The notes beneath the pieces were generated by a model. That model had not been told where the DNA came from and did no database searches. It saw only the letters and a program-made list of their open reading frames with translations. Below, one piece after another: positions 1 to 6,842 of a stretch of DNA of 23,035 nucleotides. This DNA comes from a virus. The DNA lies in IMG/VR virus record IMGVR_UViG_3300017744_000171, positions 1-23,035 of that record; one strand, given 5' to 3'. A program made the position numbers and the translations under genes. Position 1 is the stretch's first letter, and every line of letters begins with the position of its first letter.

Positions 1-122
1 CCATTAGCGTCACGTGGATCATTAAAGTATCCTTTCTCTAAATAGGCATACTGTGGTTCAGGTTTAATTTTAATGGGTTCAAACAACCCCATCTCTATTA
101 AATGTTTTTCTAACTCACTCAT
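1..122 (-). CDS. Partial early protein downstream of the primase (N-terminus only)
   Basis: Only the first 40 or so residues are inside the window, beginning MSELEKHLIEMGLFEPIKIK; the rest runs off the left edge. The ATG overlaps the stop of the primase gene (shared ATGAGTGA, 8 nt), so it is probably translationally coupled to it. In many phages the gene after a stand-alone primase is the replicative helicase, but nothing in these 40 residues shows that. Function unknown. Confidence 0.75.
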   Translation of the reverse strand, partial: MSELEKHLIEMGLFEPIKIKPEPQYAYLEKGYFNDPRDAN

Positions 123-906
123 TTATCATTTCCTTTAGTCTATCTACATCAGAGTCTAACTTATATTTAATGTCATCGTCAAGTCTTAAGGCTTGTACTT
201 TTTTACCTGTCCATGTTTCTACTTCTTGCTTGTACGCTAATGTCTTACTCATGGCGTCAGGGTCTAACCCTATGATAACCTTATGAAAATCTCCTATATA
301 CTCCATCTGCGCTGGGCCTAATGACGTACCAAGAATAGCTAAGCCTGTTGTGTTAGGCATAATCTGAGCTACGATGATAGCACTGATCACATCCTCTACA
401 ACAACACACACATCATTAGATGTACCAAGTACACGTTTGAATACAGATGCCTGTCCTGTGTAGCGAAACCATTTAGGTATGGCCCCATCAAGAGCACGGC
501 CTACTGCATCAATTACTACATTCTTATGCTTGATAGGAAAGACTGCACGCCTATCCTTAACGTCATAGAAGATCTCCTCATTAGTTAAACCCCATCGTCC
601 TAAGAACCTATGCAACAACTGATGTTCAGGCTTAGGATTAACTACATACTCAGGGTAAGGCATAGCCTCTATCTCTTTGCGTGTCTGTCTATCTAAACCT
701 TGCATACGCTTACGTATCTCATCAGCTGTCATGCCAGTAGTAACTGCACCACGTATGCTACAGTCTAACTTGTAGCAGTTGTACATCACAGCACCACCAT
801 CTTTAGTAGCAGTAAAAGTATTCATACCATTACAGACAGGACAGTTCATACGGGTTGTCTCACCCTCACTAAGCATAAGATCCTCTACGTATTTCTTAAT
901 GTCCAT
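115..906 (-). CDS. DNA primase, T7 gp4-like (zinc finger plus TOPRIM)
   Basis: Predicted to make RNA primers at the phage replication fork. The 263-aa product has an N-terminal zinc-binding motif (C22, C25, C44, C49; spacing CxxC...CxxxxC) and a TOPRIM core with the acidic motif VEDVISA (E171, D172) and the DxD-type motif GLDPDA (D215, D217). There is no Walker A motif, so no helicase domain is fused to it, unlike T7 gp4; the helicase would be separate and lie off the left edge. I chose ATG 906 over an upstream ATG at 957 because it follows GGTGGAGC and gives the zinc finger a normal leader. It overlaps the end of the HNH gene by 11 nt and the next gene by 8 nt. The motifs are seen in the sequence; the family assignment is from knowledge of phage primases. 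Confidence 0.88.
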   Translation of the reverse strand: MDIKKYVEDLMLSEGETTRMNCPVCNGMNTFTATKDGGAVMYNCYKLDCSIRGAVTTGMTADEIRKRMQGLDRQTRKEIEAMPYPEYVVNPKPEHQLLHRFLGRWGLTNEEIFYDVKDRRAVFPIKHKNVVIDAVGRALDGAIPKWFRYTGQASVFKRVLGTSNDVCVVVEDVISAIIVAQIMPNTTGLAILGTSLGPAQMEYIGDFHKVIIGLDPDAMSKTLAYKQEVETWTGKKVQALRLDDDIKYKLDSDVDRLKEMINE

Positions 907-1369
907 GCTCCACCTCTTCTCTTTTTCTATCGTGTATCTCACTGTGACAATTAGCACAAACTAATATACACTTTCTTATCTCTTCCTTAACAGACTTTCT
1001 TGAGTAGCCGTGCATCTGACTCAAAGGAAACTTTTTAGAATGCATATGATGAAAGTGTAATGCACTTAAACTTTTTTTGTAACCGCAAACTGAGCAACCA
1101 TATATACTTTTATATCTTTTTATAAAAGCCCTGTTTGCTTCAGAGTTTTCTTTCTTTTGTTTAGCCTTTCTTATCTTTTGTTTCTTTAAAGATTCTGGAC
1201 TTAGCCATTGTTCCAGAGGAACTGAACGATCTCCTGTAGCTATGGTTGTTCTGTAGTAGTATTGCATAAAGAAATAACCATCTTCTCTAAGATCACCATG
1301 TCTTAAGGGTAGACCTAGATAGATTACTTCGTCTTGATTTATTAAACTCTTTGCATACTCACTTTTCAT
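896..1369 (-). CDS. HNH endonuclease
   Basis: Predicted HNH nuclease of 157 aa, probably a free-standing homing-type enzyme. The C-terminal half carries a zinc-binding ββα-metal fold signature: CSVC (C92, C95), the histidine cluster LHFHHMH (residues 104-110) and CANCHSEIH (C138, N140, C141, H142, H146). The N-terminal half has the YYYR...EQWLSPES pattern seen in phage-borne HNH proteins and a lysine-rich linker (residues 62-73). It is wedged between the integrase and primase genes, with a GGAAG ribosome-binding site lying in the end of the integrase gene. Such genes are often mobile and not needed by the phage. Some HNH proteins act in packaging, but this one is far from the terminase genes, so that role is unlikely. 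Confidence 0.85.
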   Translation of the reverse strand: MKSEYAKSLINQDEVIYLGLPLRHGDLREDGYFFMQYYYRTTIATGDRSVPLEQWLSPESLKKQKIRKAKQKKENSEANRAFIKRYKSIYGCSVCGYKKSLSALHFHHMHSKKFPLSQMHGYSRKSVKEEIRKCILVCANCHSEIHDRKREEVEHGH

Positions 1370-1371
1370 AC

Positions 1372-2274
1372 TTACTTCTTCCTATTTGCTAGGGCATTAG
1401 TTGCACCTGTAAGTGTGTTAACTAAGTAAGGCTTAACACTTTGTGGATTACTGTGACCACTGACCTGCATAATACCGAAGGCATCAGCACCACCCTCGAC
1501 AAGTTGCGTGATACCAGTGCGTCTTAAGTCCATAGCAGTTATCTCTGGAGGTAGGTTTGCAGCAACCTTAACCTCATTCACTAGCTTGTGTATATCTCCA
1601 CTTGGATACGGCCTGTAGACCCCGTTGTGTGGCTCCACAGAGGGTGCTACGTACTGCTGGAACCCAAAGTCTTTCTGTTGTTCAGTCAACATCTTACACA
1701 AGCTATCATCTATGGGTAACTTTACTTCAGACCTGCGTTTACTTTGTTCTAACACAAGAGTTCTAGCACCTAAGTCTAGATTGTCCCACTTAAGTGTACG
1801 CATATCACCTACACGTTGCGCCCACTCATATGCCATATGTAATATTAAGCCAATGCTACGCCACTTCCATTGGCTGTAAGCTGTATCTAAGAATGTAATA
1901 ACTTGAGCGTCAGTCCAACGCACCTTACGTATATTATCTTTAGTACGCTGGACTAATGCTACAGGGTTAGTGACCAAAGCCTCATGTCTGATAGCTGTAT
2001 TGAGTACAATACTCAGGCAAGTTGTCATGTAGTTAGCTTGTCTCAAGCCTACATCAGTTAGCCATTTGTCATACGCTACGGTGACATGTTTAAATCGTAG
2101 GTCACGCAGTTTAATGTTACCTAACTGCTTATCATTTTGTACTTTTGTTTTGCACACACGCAGTAAGTTGTAGTCGTAATCTTTTTTACTGCGATAAGAC
2201 AGAGCATGGTACTTAGGTGTACGCACATAGAAGTCACACGCTGCTTCTATAGTATGTGTCTCCTTAAGTTCCAT
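1372..2274 (-). CDS. Tyrosine recombinase / phage integrase
   Basis: Predicted site-specific recombinase of 300 aa. An N-terminal SAM-like DNA-binding region (about residues 8-110) is followed by a catalytic domain with R154 (AQRVGDMRTL), K179 (QSKRRSE), the box-II position as DLRR (D249, R252) where H-x-x-R is usual, H274 (VSGHSN) and the nucleophile Y283 (KPYLV). The Asp for His change is tolerated in some active family members. ATG 2274 was chosen: it follows GGAGAAGGATAAC and overlaps the upstream gene by 11 nt; the longer form from 2433 would run through two upstream genes. Its presence suggests the phage can integrate or resolve concatemers, but I see no tRNA-like attachment site nearby. 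It is co-directional with the replication genes. Confidence 0.88.
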   Translation of the reverse strand: MELKETHTIEAACDFYVRTPKYHALSYRSKKDYDYNLLRVCKTKVQNDKQLGNIKLRDLRFKHVTVAYDKWLTDVGLRQANYMTTCLSIVLNTAIRHEALVTNPVALVQRTKDNIRKVRWTDAQVITFLDTAYSQWKWRSIGLILHMAYEWAQRVGDMRTLKWDNLDLGARTLVLEQSKRRSEVKLPIDDSLCKMLTEQQKDFGFQQYVAPSVEPHNGVYRPYPSGDIHKLVNEVKVAANLPPEITAMDLRRTGITQLVEGGADAFGIMQVSGHSNPQSVKPYLVNTLTGATNALANRKK

Positions 2275-2467
2275 TGTTATCCTTCTCCACAAAACAATCC
2301 CTAACCTCATCCACAGATAGTGCACAAGTAAAACCATTATCTTTGAATGTTGCAACAACTGCTGGGCCATCAGGAAGAATATCCCAATACACATGATACC
2401 CACTGCTCTTCCATCTAACAGGCTTACCTGCATCCAATGCTTGTGTTAGTTCTCGTAACTCCATCAT
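2264..2467 (-). CDS. Small conserved phage protein, unknown function
   Basis: The product is 67 aa (or 66 aa from a second adjacent ATG at 2464). The text MELRELTQALDAGKPVRW followed by a β-rich stretch (YHVYWDILPDGPAVVATF) looks like a small globular domain; I have seen similar short proteins in marine phages but know no function. Ribosome-binding site AAGGAG lies 8 nt before ATG 2467. It overlaps the end of the 34-aa gene upstream and the start of the integrase gene, which suggests coupled translation. Confidence 0.75.
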   Translation of the reverse strand: MMELRELTQALDAGKPVRWKSSGYHVYWDILPDGPAVVATFKDNGFTCALSVDEVRDCFVEKDNNGT

Positions 2468-2568
2468 TTTTCTTTCTCCTTCTTAGGTTTAGGTACTGGA
2501 GACTGTGACCAATCATCACAAGGGTCATCATCCAAGCCACCTTTCTTGTCGCTACTAGTATAGATCAT
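2464..2568 (-). CDS. Micro-gene, 34-aa charged protein
   Basis: Short ORF with a DDD-containing acidic centre (LDDDPCDDW) and a lysine-rich tail (PKPKKEKEK). It begins with an ATGA overlap on the stop of the 23-aa hydrophobic ORF and ends by overlapping the ATGATG start of the next gene. This tight packing is the main argument that it is real. No family recognised. Confidence 0.5.
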   Translation of the reverse strand: MIYTSSDKKGGLDDDPCDDWSQSPVPKPKKEKEK

Positions 2569-2636
2569 AGAATGCCAAACCCCAATGTTAATATGACTAT
2601 AGCCATAACTATTTGCATAATAATAATTATTAACAT
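2565..2636 (-). CDS. Micro-gene, 23-aa membrane peptide
   Basis: Encodes MLIIIIMQIVMAIVILTLGF and three more residues, essentially one transmembrane helix without charged residues. It starts 1 nt after the stop of the preceding 53-aa gene (TGAGATG) and overlaps the next gene by ATGA. There is no strong ribosome-binding site, so it would depend on coupled translation. It could be a membrane-active phage peptide, but the size makes chance hard to exclude. Confidence 0.4.
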   Translation of the reverse strand: MLIIIIMQIVMAIVILTLGFGIL

Positions 2637-2637
2637 C

Positions 2638-2799
2638 TCAAAATATTTGATGGCTGAGATCTCCATTAGCTATACGATGAGTAAGCTCAGCAACTACATC
2701 ACTAAGCTCATCTACATCTTCTCCTATCCATGACGCCTCGTCAATAGTATTAGATATATTATTGTACTCATTCCATTCATCTAATGCATAGTCTGACAT
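2638..2799 (-). CDS. Small acidic protein, unknown (53 aa)
   Basis: Encodes an acidic, mostly helical 53-aa product beginning MSDYALDEWNEYNN. ATG follows GGGGAAGTAGT and lies 1 nt past the stop of the upstream 75-aa gene. It belongs to the same leftward operon. No family recognised; the good ribosome-binding site and gapless packing support it. Confidence 0.65.
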   Translation of the reverse strand: MSDYALDEWNEYNNISNTIDEASWIGEDVDELSDVVAELTHRIANGDLSHQIF

Positions 2800-2800
2800 A

Positions 2801-3028
2801 CTACTTCCCCTCTACAAAATTAATGTGTTCTTTAGCCTTAACCATTTTATTTAACAGCGTAGTCACATGGACTAGGTACTGCGTAGTCTCTGATGAAACA
2901 GTATCATTAACTGAGTACGGATCAAAGTAGTCACCAAACGCTAAGCTTTTCTTACACTCATCTATAATGAAGTCTACTTGTCCTTCAGACAACATACCTT
3001 CCCAAAAAGCTGATGCTGATCCAGACAT
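2801..3028 (-). CDS. Hypothetical phage protein (75 aa)
   Basis: Starts MSGSASAFWEGMLSEGQVDF. I chose ATG 3028 because GGGAGATTAAT precedes it and the upstream gene ends 1 nt earlier; a longer in-frame form would overlap that gene. It looks helical, with a Phe/Tyr-rich middle (FGDYFDPYSV) and a C-terminal helix. No transmembrane segment or catalytic motif was seen. Function unknown. Confidence 0.7.
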   Translation of the reverse strand: MSGSASAFWEGMLSEGQVDFIIDECKKSLAFGDYFDPYSVNDTVSSETTQYLVHVTTLLNKMVKAKEHINFVEGK

Positions 3029-3029
3029 A

Positions 3030-3311
3030 TTAATCTCCCATTCTTTCATTGTGTATGTGTTCATATAGTTCAGGAAATGATACACGTAATTTCCATTCTG
3101 ATGTGTCGATAGCTTTCATATCATCTACACCTAGCTCATATGATTCATGAAGCATGAAGTCTGCATCTTGTATAGTCTTCATGACAAACTTTAGTGTTTC
3201 TATTTGATTAGGCAACAAAAAGTGTGCGGCATTGTTGTATTCTATATTACGGTTGTCCCTATCAATCTCCCACTGTGGGCGTGTATCTTCTACTACTTTT
3301 TTCTTAGTCAT
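3030..3311 (-). CDS. Hypothetical phage protein (93 aa)
   Basis: Charged, mostly helical 93-aa product beginning MTKKKVVEDTRPQWEIDRDN and containing an acidic helix LHESYELGVDDMKAID. Its ATG overlaps the stop of the upstream 42-aa gene (ATGA) and follows AAAGGAC. No motif recognised. Confidence 0.72.
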   Translation of the reverse strand: MTKKKVVEDTRPQWEIDRDNRNIEYNNAAHFLLPNQIETLKFVMKTIQDADFMLHESYELGVDDMKAIDTSEWKLRVSFPELYEHIHNERMGD

Positions 3312-3436
3312 TTTTTCTTAGTCCTTTCATTCATTCTTACTGTTGATCTAGCTATACGGCTATCGGAAGTGATGATGACAACTTTTCCGTCATCACCATA
3401 CACTATATACTTGCCGTTATATTTCTTGATAACCAC
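3308..3436 (-). CDS. Small β-rich protein with GTG start (42 aa)
   Basis: Reads (M)VIKKYNGKYIVYGDDGKVV and then IITSDSRIARSTVRMNERTKKK. The alternating pattern suggests two or three β-strands. GTG 3436 is the only reasonable start; it lies 5 nt past the stop of the upstream gene behind CAGGGTAG. The stop overlaps the next ATG (ATGA). Function unknown. Confidence 0.55.
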   Translation of the reverse strand: MVIKKYNGKYIVYGDDGKVVIITSDSRIARSTVRMNERTKKK

Positions 3437-3441
3437 TACAG

Positions 3442-3681
3442 CTACCCTGCGAAGTGACGTATCCTACGAGAGTTAACTCTATTCATAGCTTTCTCTACGT
3501 AGATGGTGCGTCTACCTAAGTTGTAGGTAGTGAAGCAGTCACCGTGTTGAATGTTATATCCACGACTGCTGGTTGAACGGTTAGGCTTACGCTTACGGGT
3601 CAATCCTTTGAAGCCAAAAAAGTTGAAGCGAAATCCTTTGGTGCCATCATTCAGTGGCTTAGTTGCGATACATGTAAACAT
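3442..3681 (-). CDS. Basic hypothetical protein (79 aa)
   Basis: Very basic product beginning MFTCIATKPLNDGTKGFRFN, with a K/R-rich middle (GLTRKRKPNRSTSSRGYN) and an arginine-rich end (NRVNSRRIRHFAG). This is consistent with nucleic-acid binding, but no defined domain was seen. ATG 3681 follows AAGGAAAATAAT, and the upstream 43-aa gene ends 1 nt before it. Confidence 0.68.
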   Translation of the reverse strand: MFTCIATKPLNDGTKGFRFNFFGFKGLTRKRKPNRSTSSRGYNIQHGDCFTTYNLGRRTIYVEKAMNRVNSRRIRHFAG

Positions 3682-3682
3682 A

Positions 3683-3814
3683 TTATTTTCCTTCCAGTTG
3701 GGTTCGTATTTCAGTAAGTAAATCAATGAGTTGTTTGTTGTTCTTCATGGTGGTGTTAGGTAACACCTTCTCACACATGGCGAGGATCTTTAGGTTTAGT
3801 GCGTTTGTAATCAT
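3683..3814 (-). CDS. Small helical protein (43 aa)
   Basis: Encodes MITNALNLKILAMCEKVLPN and then a Lys/Asn/Gln-rich helix ending LLTEIRTQLEGK. Its ATG overlaps the stop of the 91-aa gene (ATGA), and its stop lies 1 nt before the next start, so it fills the gap exactly. No family recognised. Confidence 0.6.
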   Translation of the reverse strand: MITNALNLKILAMCEKVLPNTTMKNNKQLIDLLTEIRTQLEGK

Positions 3815-4086
3815 GCTAGTCCTCCTTCAATTACGAATAGCTTGGATGCTGCTACATCCTTGCGCTTCATTGGTTTAATTAGTTGATAGCGAAAGTCGTG
3901 GTATAAATCAATGTTATAATCAAATAGCTCTACTGTCGGACCGTCCGTCAGTAACTCAAAGTCATACGTAGGGTATGCATCAGTCAATGTACCTATCATT
4001 ATGTTACCTCCTGCCTCTGACCTGCTGTTGGTCAGGCGGCAAGGTAAGTCAACATCATCTAAGTGTACACACAGTTTGTATATCAT
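3811..4086 (-). CDS. Hypothetical protein carrying an in-frame palindrome (91 aa)
   Basis: 91-aa product beginning MIYKLCVHLDDVDLPCRLTN, β-rich in outline. One copy of the 21-bp palindrome (3932-3952) lies inside the frame and is translated as LLTDGPTVEL. The start overlaps the stop of the upstream gene (ATGA). The frame continues normally on both sides of the palindrome, so the element either was tolerated as a surface loop or evolved in place. Function unknown. Confidence 0.72.
   Translation of the reverse strand: MIYKLCVHLDDVDLPCRLTNSRSEAGGNIMIGTLTDAYPTYDFELLTDGPTVELFDYNIDLYHDFRYQLIKPMKRKDVAASKLFVIEGGLA
3932..3952. repeat. 21-bp palindrome copy 1 (inside the 91-aa gene)
   Basis: Arms ACTGTCGGA and TCCGTCAGT around CCG. 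One T:T mismatch in the 9-bp stem. Translated in frame as LLTDGPTVE on the minus strand. Confidence 0.9.
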
Positions 4087-4379
4087 ACTAACTCCTCATC
4101 TAATATTTCATACTGTTGTTTATACTCATCACTAGCGTATGTCAAGTTAAGACCCATGATAGCCTCACGAATGTAGCTGTCACCCATGTCGTATGAGCCA
4201 TACGTCATGTCTGTCTTGACTGCAACGAACCACCTAGCATATGGGTTTTTGTTCTCGTTAGCAGGTACTTGGTACGTCTTAAGCAAGAGCATCTCTGTCT
4301 CACCGAATGGACCCATGCCTTTGTAGATTGCATATGGGTTATCTTTAGTGCGGGACTTGCCCATTAAATTCTTAGCCAT
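4083..4379 (-). CDS. Hypothetical phage protein (98 aa)
   Basis: Begins MAKNLMGKSRTKDNPYAIYK. The middle has an aromatic-rich β pattern (NPYARWFVAVKTDMTYGSYD) and the C-terminus is acidic. ATG 4379 has a clear AAGGAAG site 7 nt upstream. It is part of the leftward operon, overlapping the next gene by 4 nt. No catalytic motif seen. Confidence 0.75.
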   Translation of the reverse strand: MAKNLMGKSRTKDNPYAIYKGMGPFGETEMLLLKTYQVPANENKNPYARWFVAVKTDMTYGSYDMGDSYIREAIMGLNLTYASDEYKQQYEILDEELV

Positions 4380-4392
4380 GTTATACTTCCTT

Positions 4393-4776
4393 TTATGTTA
4401 CGTGGATTGATCTTGTATTGTTTGCTGAGCTACAGGTTAGAGTAGCAAGCCTACCAAAGTCAATAGGTTTAGCATCGTGCTTAGTTACGAAGCTATCATA
4501 CTTGTATGGGTTATACGTTACCTCCTGTGAATGTTCCCTATGATCAAGGATCTTTGATGCATCCTCTACTAATAAGTTTTGTATCCATCTTCCCCTCACG
4601 AAAGCGTGAACGTTCTTCTTCTTCTCACGCAGTACCTTCTCACGCCCTGCCTTACGTACTACGAACTCAGGATCTTCTATCCATATGTTGCAGACACGAT
4701 CAACTACACGCCCTGTCTTACAGTCACGAACACTGAATAGTTTCTTGTGCAGATTAAAATATACTTCGACTTTCAT
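4393..4776 (-). CDS. Conserved marine-phage hypothetical protein (127 aa)
   Basis: Begins MKVEVYFNLHKKLFSVRDCK and continues to a basic segment REKKKNVHAFVRG (about residues 50-62). I recall similar N-termini in many marine and alphaproteobacterial phages, always without a known function. It is basic in the middle, with no membrane segment. GGAGATGTAGAA precedes the ATG and includes the stop codon of the upstream glycosylase-like gene. Confidence 0.78.
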   Translation of the reverse strand: MKVEVYFNLHKKLFSVRDCKTGRVVDRVCNIWIEDPEFVVRKAGREKVLREKKKNVHAFVRGRWIQNLLVEDASKILDHREHSQEVTYNPYKYDSFVTKHDAKPIDFGRLATLTCSSANNTRSIHVT

Positions 4777-4778
4777 TT

Positions 4779-5393
4779 CTACATCTCCATGATTGACGTT
4801 ACGTGATACGCTGACACTGCATCACCTGTAGGTAGTGACTTATTCATGCCACCCTTCTCAGCTACATAGTTACACCATGTATCCCACCAGTACTCTGCAC
4901 CTTCAAGGCGGCACAGCTTGACGTACTGGCGTATCTTCTTAAGCCTAAGCTCCGGCTTGATCTTCTTGCTTACTTTCAGTGCCGCCTCAGACAATCCAAG
5001 CATACGAATGTTGTGTCTGTCAAGGCAAGCAACCTCAAAGCCACACATCTGAGCGATGAAGCCAGCCTTCACCATACCTATAGATGGAATACGCATGAAC
5101 AGATCTACTACTGCTTGTGCCCCGTCTATAGTGTCAGTGCCTACTGTCTCCTTGATGTTGAGCATGAGCGTATGCAATTCAACCTTGTGATCAAAGGCAT
5201 AGGTAATACCTTTAGCTTTGGCTTCAGACACCCACTTAGATTTGATGCCGTGTTCTCTGATAGAGATACGCTGAGTGTGCACCCTAGATAAAGGCATGTT
5301 GATCGTACATAGAGTGAACTCTACTATGTCATACATGGCATCGGGGGATGTCGTTGCATACTGAGCGATTAGGTTACAGTCACGTTGATACAT
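4779..5393 (-). CDS. HhH-GPD-like protein, DNA glycosylase fold candidate
   Basis: 204-aa product with a helix-hairpin-helix signature RIPSIGMVKAGF (residues 101-112), followed 12 residues on by CLDRHNIRML, where D125 sits at the place of the catalytic aspartate of the HhH-GPD (endonuclease III/MutY/AlkA) superfamily. The lysine of bifunctional enzymes does not align cleanly (GMVKA against the usual GxKTA), so a monofunctional or purely DNA-binding role is possible. There is no iron-sulfur cysteine cluster at the C-terminus. It could repair, or remove modified bases from, phage or host DNA. ATG 5393 follows AAGGAGAGTACACA and is preceded, 29 nt upstream, by a palindrome copy (leader module). 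Confidence 0.7.
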   Translation of the reverse strand: MYQRDCNLIAQYATTSPDAMYDIVEFTLCTINMPLSRVHTQRISIREHGIKSKWVSEAKAKGITYAFDHKVELHTLMLNIKETVGTDTIDGAQAVVDLFMRIPSIGMVKAGFIAQMCGFEVACLDRHNIRMLGLSEAALKVSKKIKPELRLKKIRQYVKLCRLEGAEYWWDTWCNYVAEKGGMNKSLPTGDAVSAYHVTSIMEM

Positions 5394-5422
5394 TGTGTAC
5401 TCTCCTTGTTGTTGTGTTCTCT

Positions 5423-5443
5423 ACTGTCGGACCATCCGACACT
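5423..5443. repeat. 21-bp palindrome copy 2 (leader of the 204-aa gene)
   Basis: Arms ACTGTCGGA and TCCGACACT around CCA; single mismatch at the second stem position. Lies 29 nt upstream of ATG 5393. Confidence 0.92.
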
Positions 5444-5444
5444 A

Positions 5445-5618
5445 CTACCATTTAATTCCAAACTCTTCGCCATCAGGATCATAGCTAATGGCATCGGCAC
5501 CCACATCTTCTGGGTACTTTTCTTTAAGAATTTTTGTAAGGTCAGATTTATTTTCTGCTTTAATTAAAGCTTGAAACATACCGTCCTCTCTTTCAATTAA
5601 TACTTCATAGAATTCCAT
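5445..5618 (-). CDS. Small hypothetical protein (57 aa)
   Basis: Encodes MEFYEVLIEREDGMFQALIK and a further αβ stretch ending DPDGEEFGIKW; acidic. GGAGATTGATT precedes the ATG, and the upstream gene ends 2 nt earlier. A palindrome copy lies 1 nt beyond its stop. Confidence 0.7.
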   Translation of the reverse strand: MEFYEVLIEREDGMFQALIKAENKSDLTKILKEKYPEDVGADAISYDPDGEEFGIKW

Positions 5619-5620
5619 AA

Positions 5621-5950
5621 TCAATCTCCTTTTTTTGTTAATTCATTTTGTATTGTTAAACCTTTTACTAGCATAGCTTCAGCCTCTCTTGTATCACCTC
5701 GTTTCAAAGTGTCAAGTGACCACGCTACCCAGCTTGCAGCTTGAGGTGATAGTAGTTCAGACGTAGGCTCAACACTAGGCTTAGGCTCAGGCTGTACTTC
5801 TACAGCACCTACCTTGTTGTCATTCAAGAAAGCCATAAGGTTAGCTTTATCTACTGGTACTTCAACTGTACGTCTAACCTTGCCTAGCTGCTTACGTGCA
5901 TCAGCTTGAGTGCCAGCCCATTCGCCTTTGTCATTAGTGTATAGCTTCAT
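5621..5950 (-). CDS. Conserved marine-phage hypothetical protein (109 aa)
   Basis: Starts MKLYTNDKGEWAGTQADARK, an N-terminus I recall from several marine podoviruses. The pattern TQADARKQLGKV...VEVPVDKANLMAFLN (residues 14-43) is followed by a Pro/Glu/Val linker (VEVQPEPKPSVEPTSE) and a C-terminal helical hairpin. Its ATG overlaps the stop of the upstream gene (ATGA). Function unknown. Confidence 0.75.
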   Translation of the reverse strand: MKLYTNDKGEWAGTQADARKQLGKVRRTVEVPVDKANLMAFLNDNKVGAVEVQPEPKPSVEPTSELLSPQAASWVAWSLDTLKRGDTREAEAMLVKGLTIQNELTKKGD

Positions 5951-6210
5951 TTGTTTGCCTTTACGTACTCAGTTGCTGCGTTAATAATCTCAGCTAGATC
6001 CTCAGCTCTTACATAGTGAAAGTAGTCAGTCGTGTACGCTACTGCTTCACTGTGCTTGTATAGTCTAGGAAGATGTATTGACCTTCCTGTCTTCTCATCA
6101 AACAGTGCTACCTCACAAAATGTATCGGCTGAGTATTGCGCTATAGATAAAGTATGATGCTCACCTACTGGTAGCCTGACATTGTTTAAGTGTTGTGTTG
6201 GCATTAACAT
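5947..6210 (-). CDS. Hypothetical protein (87 aa)
   Basis: Begins MLMPTQHLNNVRLPVGEHHT; AAAAGGAG lies 7 nt before the ATG (a second ATG follows two codons on). The C-terminal half looks helical (RAEDLAEIINAATEYVKANK). No known motif. It is coupled to the next gene by a 4-nt overlap. Confidence 0.72.
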   Translation of the reverse strand: MLMPTQHLNNVRLPVGEHHTLSIAQYSADTFCEVALFDEKTGRSIHLPRLYKHSEAVAYTTDYFHYVRAEDLAEIINAATEYVKANK

Positions 6211-6223
6211 TTTAGTTCTCCTT

Positions 6224-6637
6224 TTAATCTACGTGAAGCTCAAGTGATGCTTCAACCATCTGATGCCAACCATTAGGCATACAAACATATACGTTGTTGT
6301 CTAATAGGTTAACAACCAAGTCACCTACTGACATGACAGAGTGTTGCATGAGGTGGGTAGTCGTAATGATACCACTACCATAGTTATTACCTTCATCAAA
6401 TATCTCCTCAAGTCTAGTGGATTCCAGACTTTTCTCAGTAGTAGCGTAGTGCATAAACATAGTAGGTTGGTACAAGCTATACATCAAAGCCCTACGTACT
6501 GTATCTTCTGGCCCATCCTCATCTAGCATAGTCACTGTGTCATAGTACGCTGTAGCTAAAGGCCTGTTACGATTTTCGTTTATGATGTCCTTAAGTTCGT
6601 TATCCATAGGACGCTGATATATAAGATAGGATTGCAT
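6224..6637 (-). CDS. Hypothetical protein with palindrome leader (137 aa)
   Basis: Begins MQSYLIYQRPMDNELKDIIN; mixed αβ, acidic. ATG 6637 follows TGGAGAC; a palindrome copy at 6660-6680 lies 22 nt upstream, matching the leader arrangement of the 59-aa gene further upstream. The palindrome also overlaps the 3' end of the upstream 66-aa gene. No family recognised. Confidence 0.72.
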   Translation of the reverse strand: MQSYLIYQRPMDNELKDIINENRNRPLATAYYDTVTMLDEDGPEDTVRRALMYSLYQPTMFMHYATTEKSLESTRLEEIFDEGNNYGSGIITTTHLMQHSVMSVGDLVVNLLDNNVYVCMPNGWHQMVEASLELHVD

Positions 6638-6641
6638 CGTG

Positions 6642-6842
6642 TTAGTCTCCAGTGTTTCTAGTGTCGGACCATCCGACAGTAGCAGTTAATTTGTTAGTGA
6701 CCCCATAAGACAGATGTCGCCTTCGATTGTCAATAGATTTACTACCTCGCAAATCATACAGCATTTGCCTATGCCATACACTACGCCACACCTTATCAGC
6801 ACGTAGTTTTATGCGATTGCGTTTAGTTATTCCTAGAGGCAT
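6642..6842 (-). CDS. Very basic small protein ending in a palindrome copy (66 aa)
   Basis: Arg/Lys-rich product starting MPLGITKRNRIKLRADKVWR, with a further RRRH patch. ATG 6842 shares its A with the stop TGA of the preceding gene (TGATG), favouring this start over an in-frame ATG at 6854. The palindrome at 6660-6680 is translated near the C-terminus as TVGWSDTR. The last ten or so codons may be a by-product of the leader of the next gene. DNA binding is possible from charge alone. Confidence 0.6.
   Translation of the reverse strand: MPLGITKRNRIKLRADKVWRSVWHRQMLYDLRGSKSIDNRRRHLSYGVTNKLTATVGWSDTRNTGD
6660..6680. repeat. 21-bp palindrome copy 3 (leader of the 137-aa gene)
   Basis: Arms AGTGTCGGA and TCCGACAGT around CCA; single mismatch. 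Lies 22 nt upstream of ATG 6637 and within the last codons of the 66-aa gene. Confidence 0.92.

Noticed and set aside
2275-2433. N-terminal extension of the integrase to 2433
   Set aside because: The extension is hydrophobic noise overlapping the 67-aa gene; ATG 2274 has a good ribosome-binding site and gives a normal integrase N-terminus.
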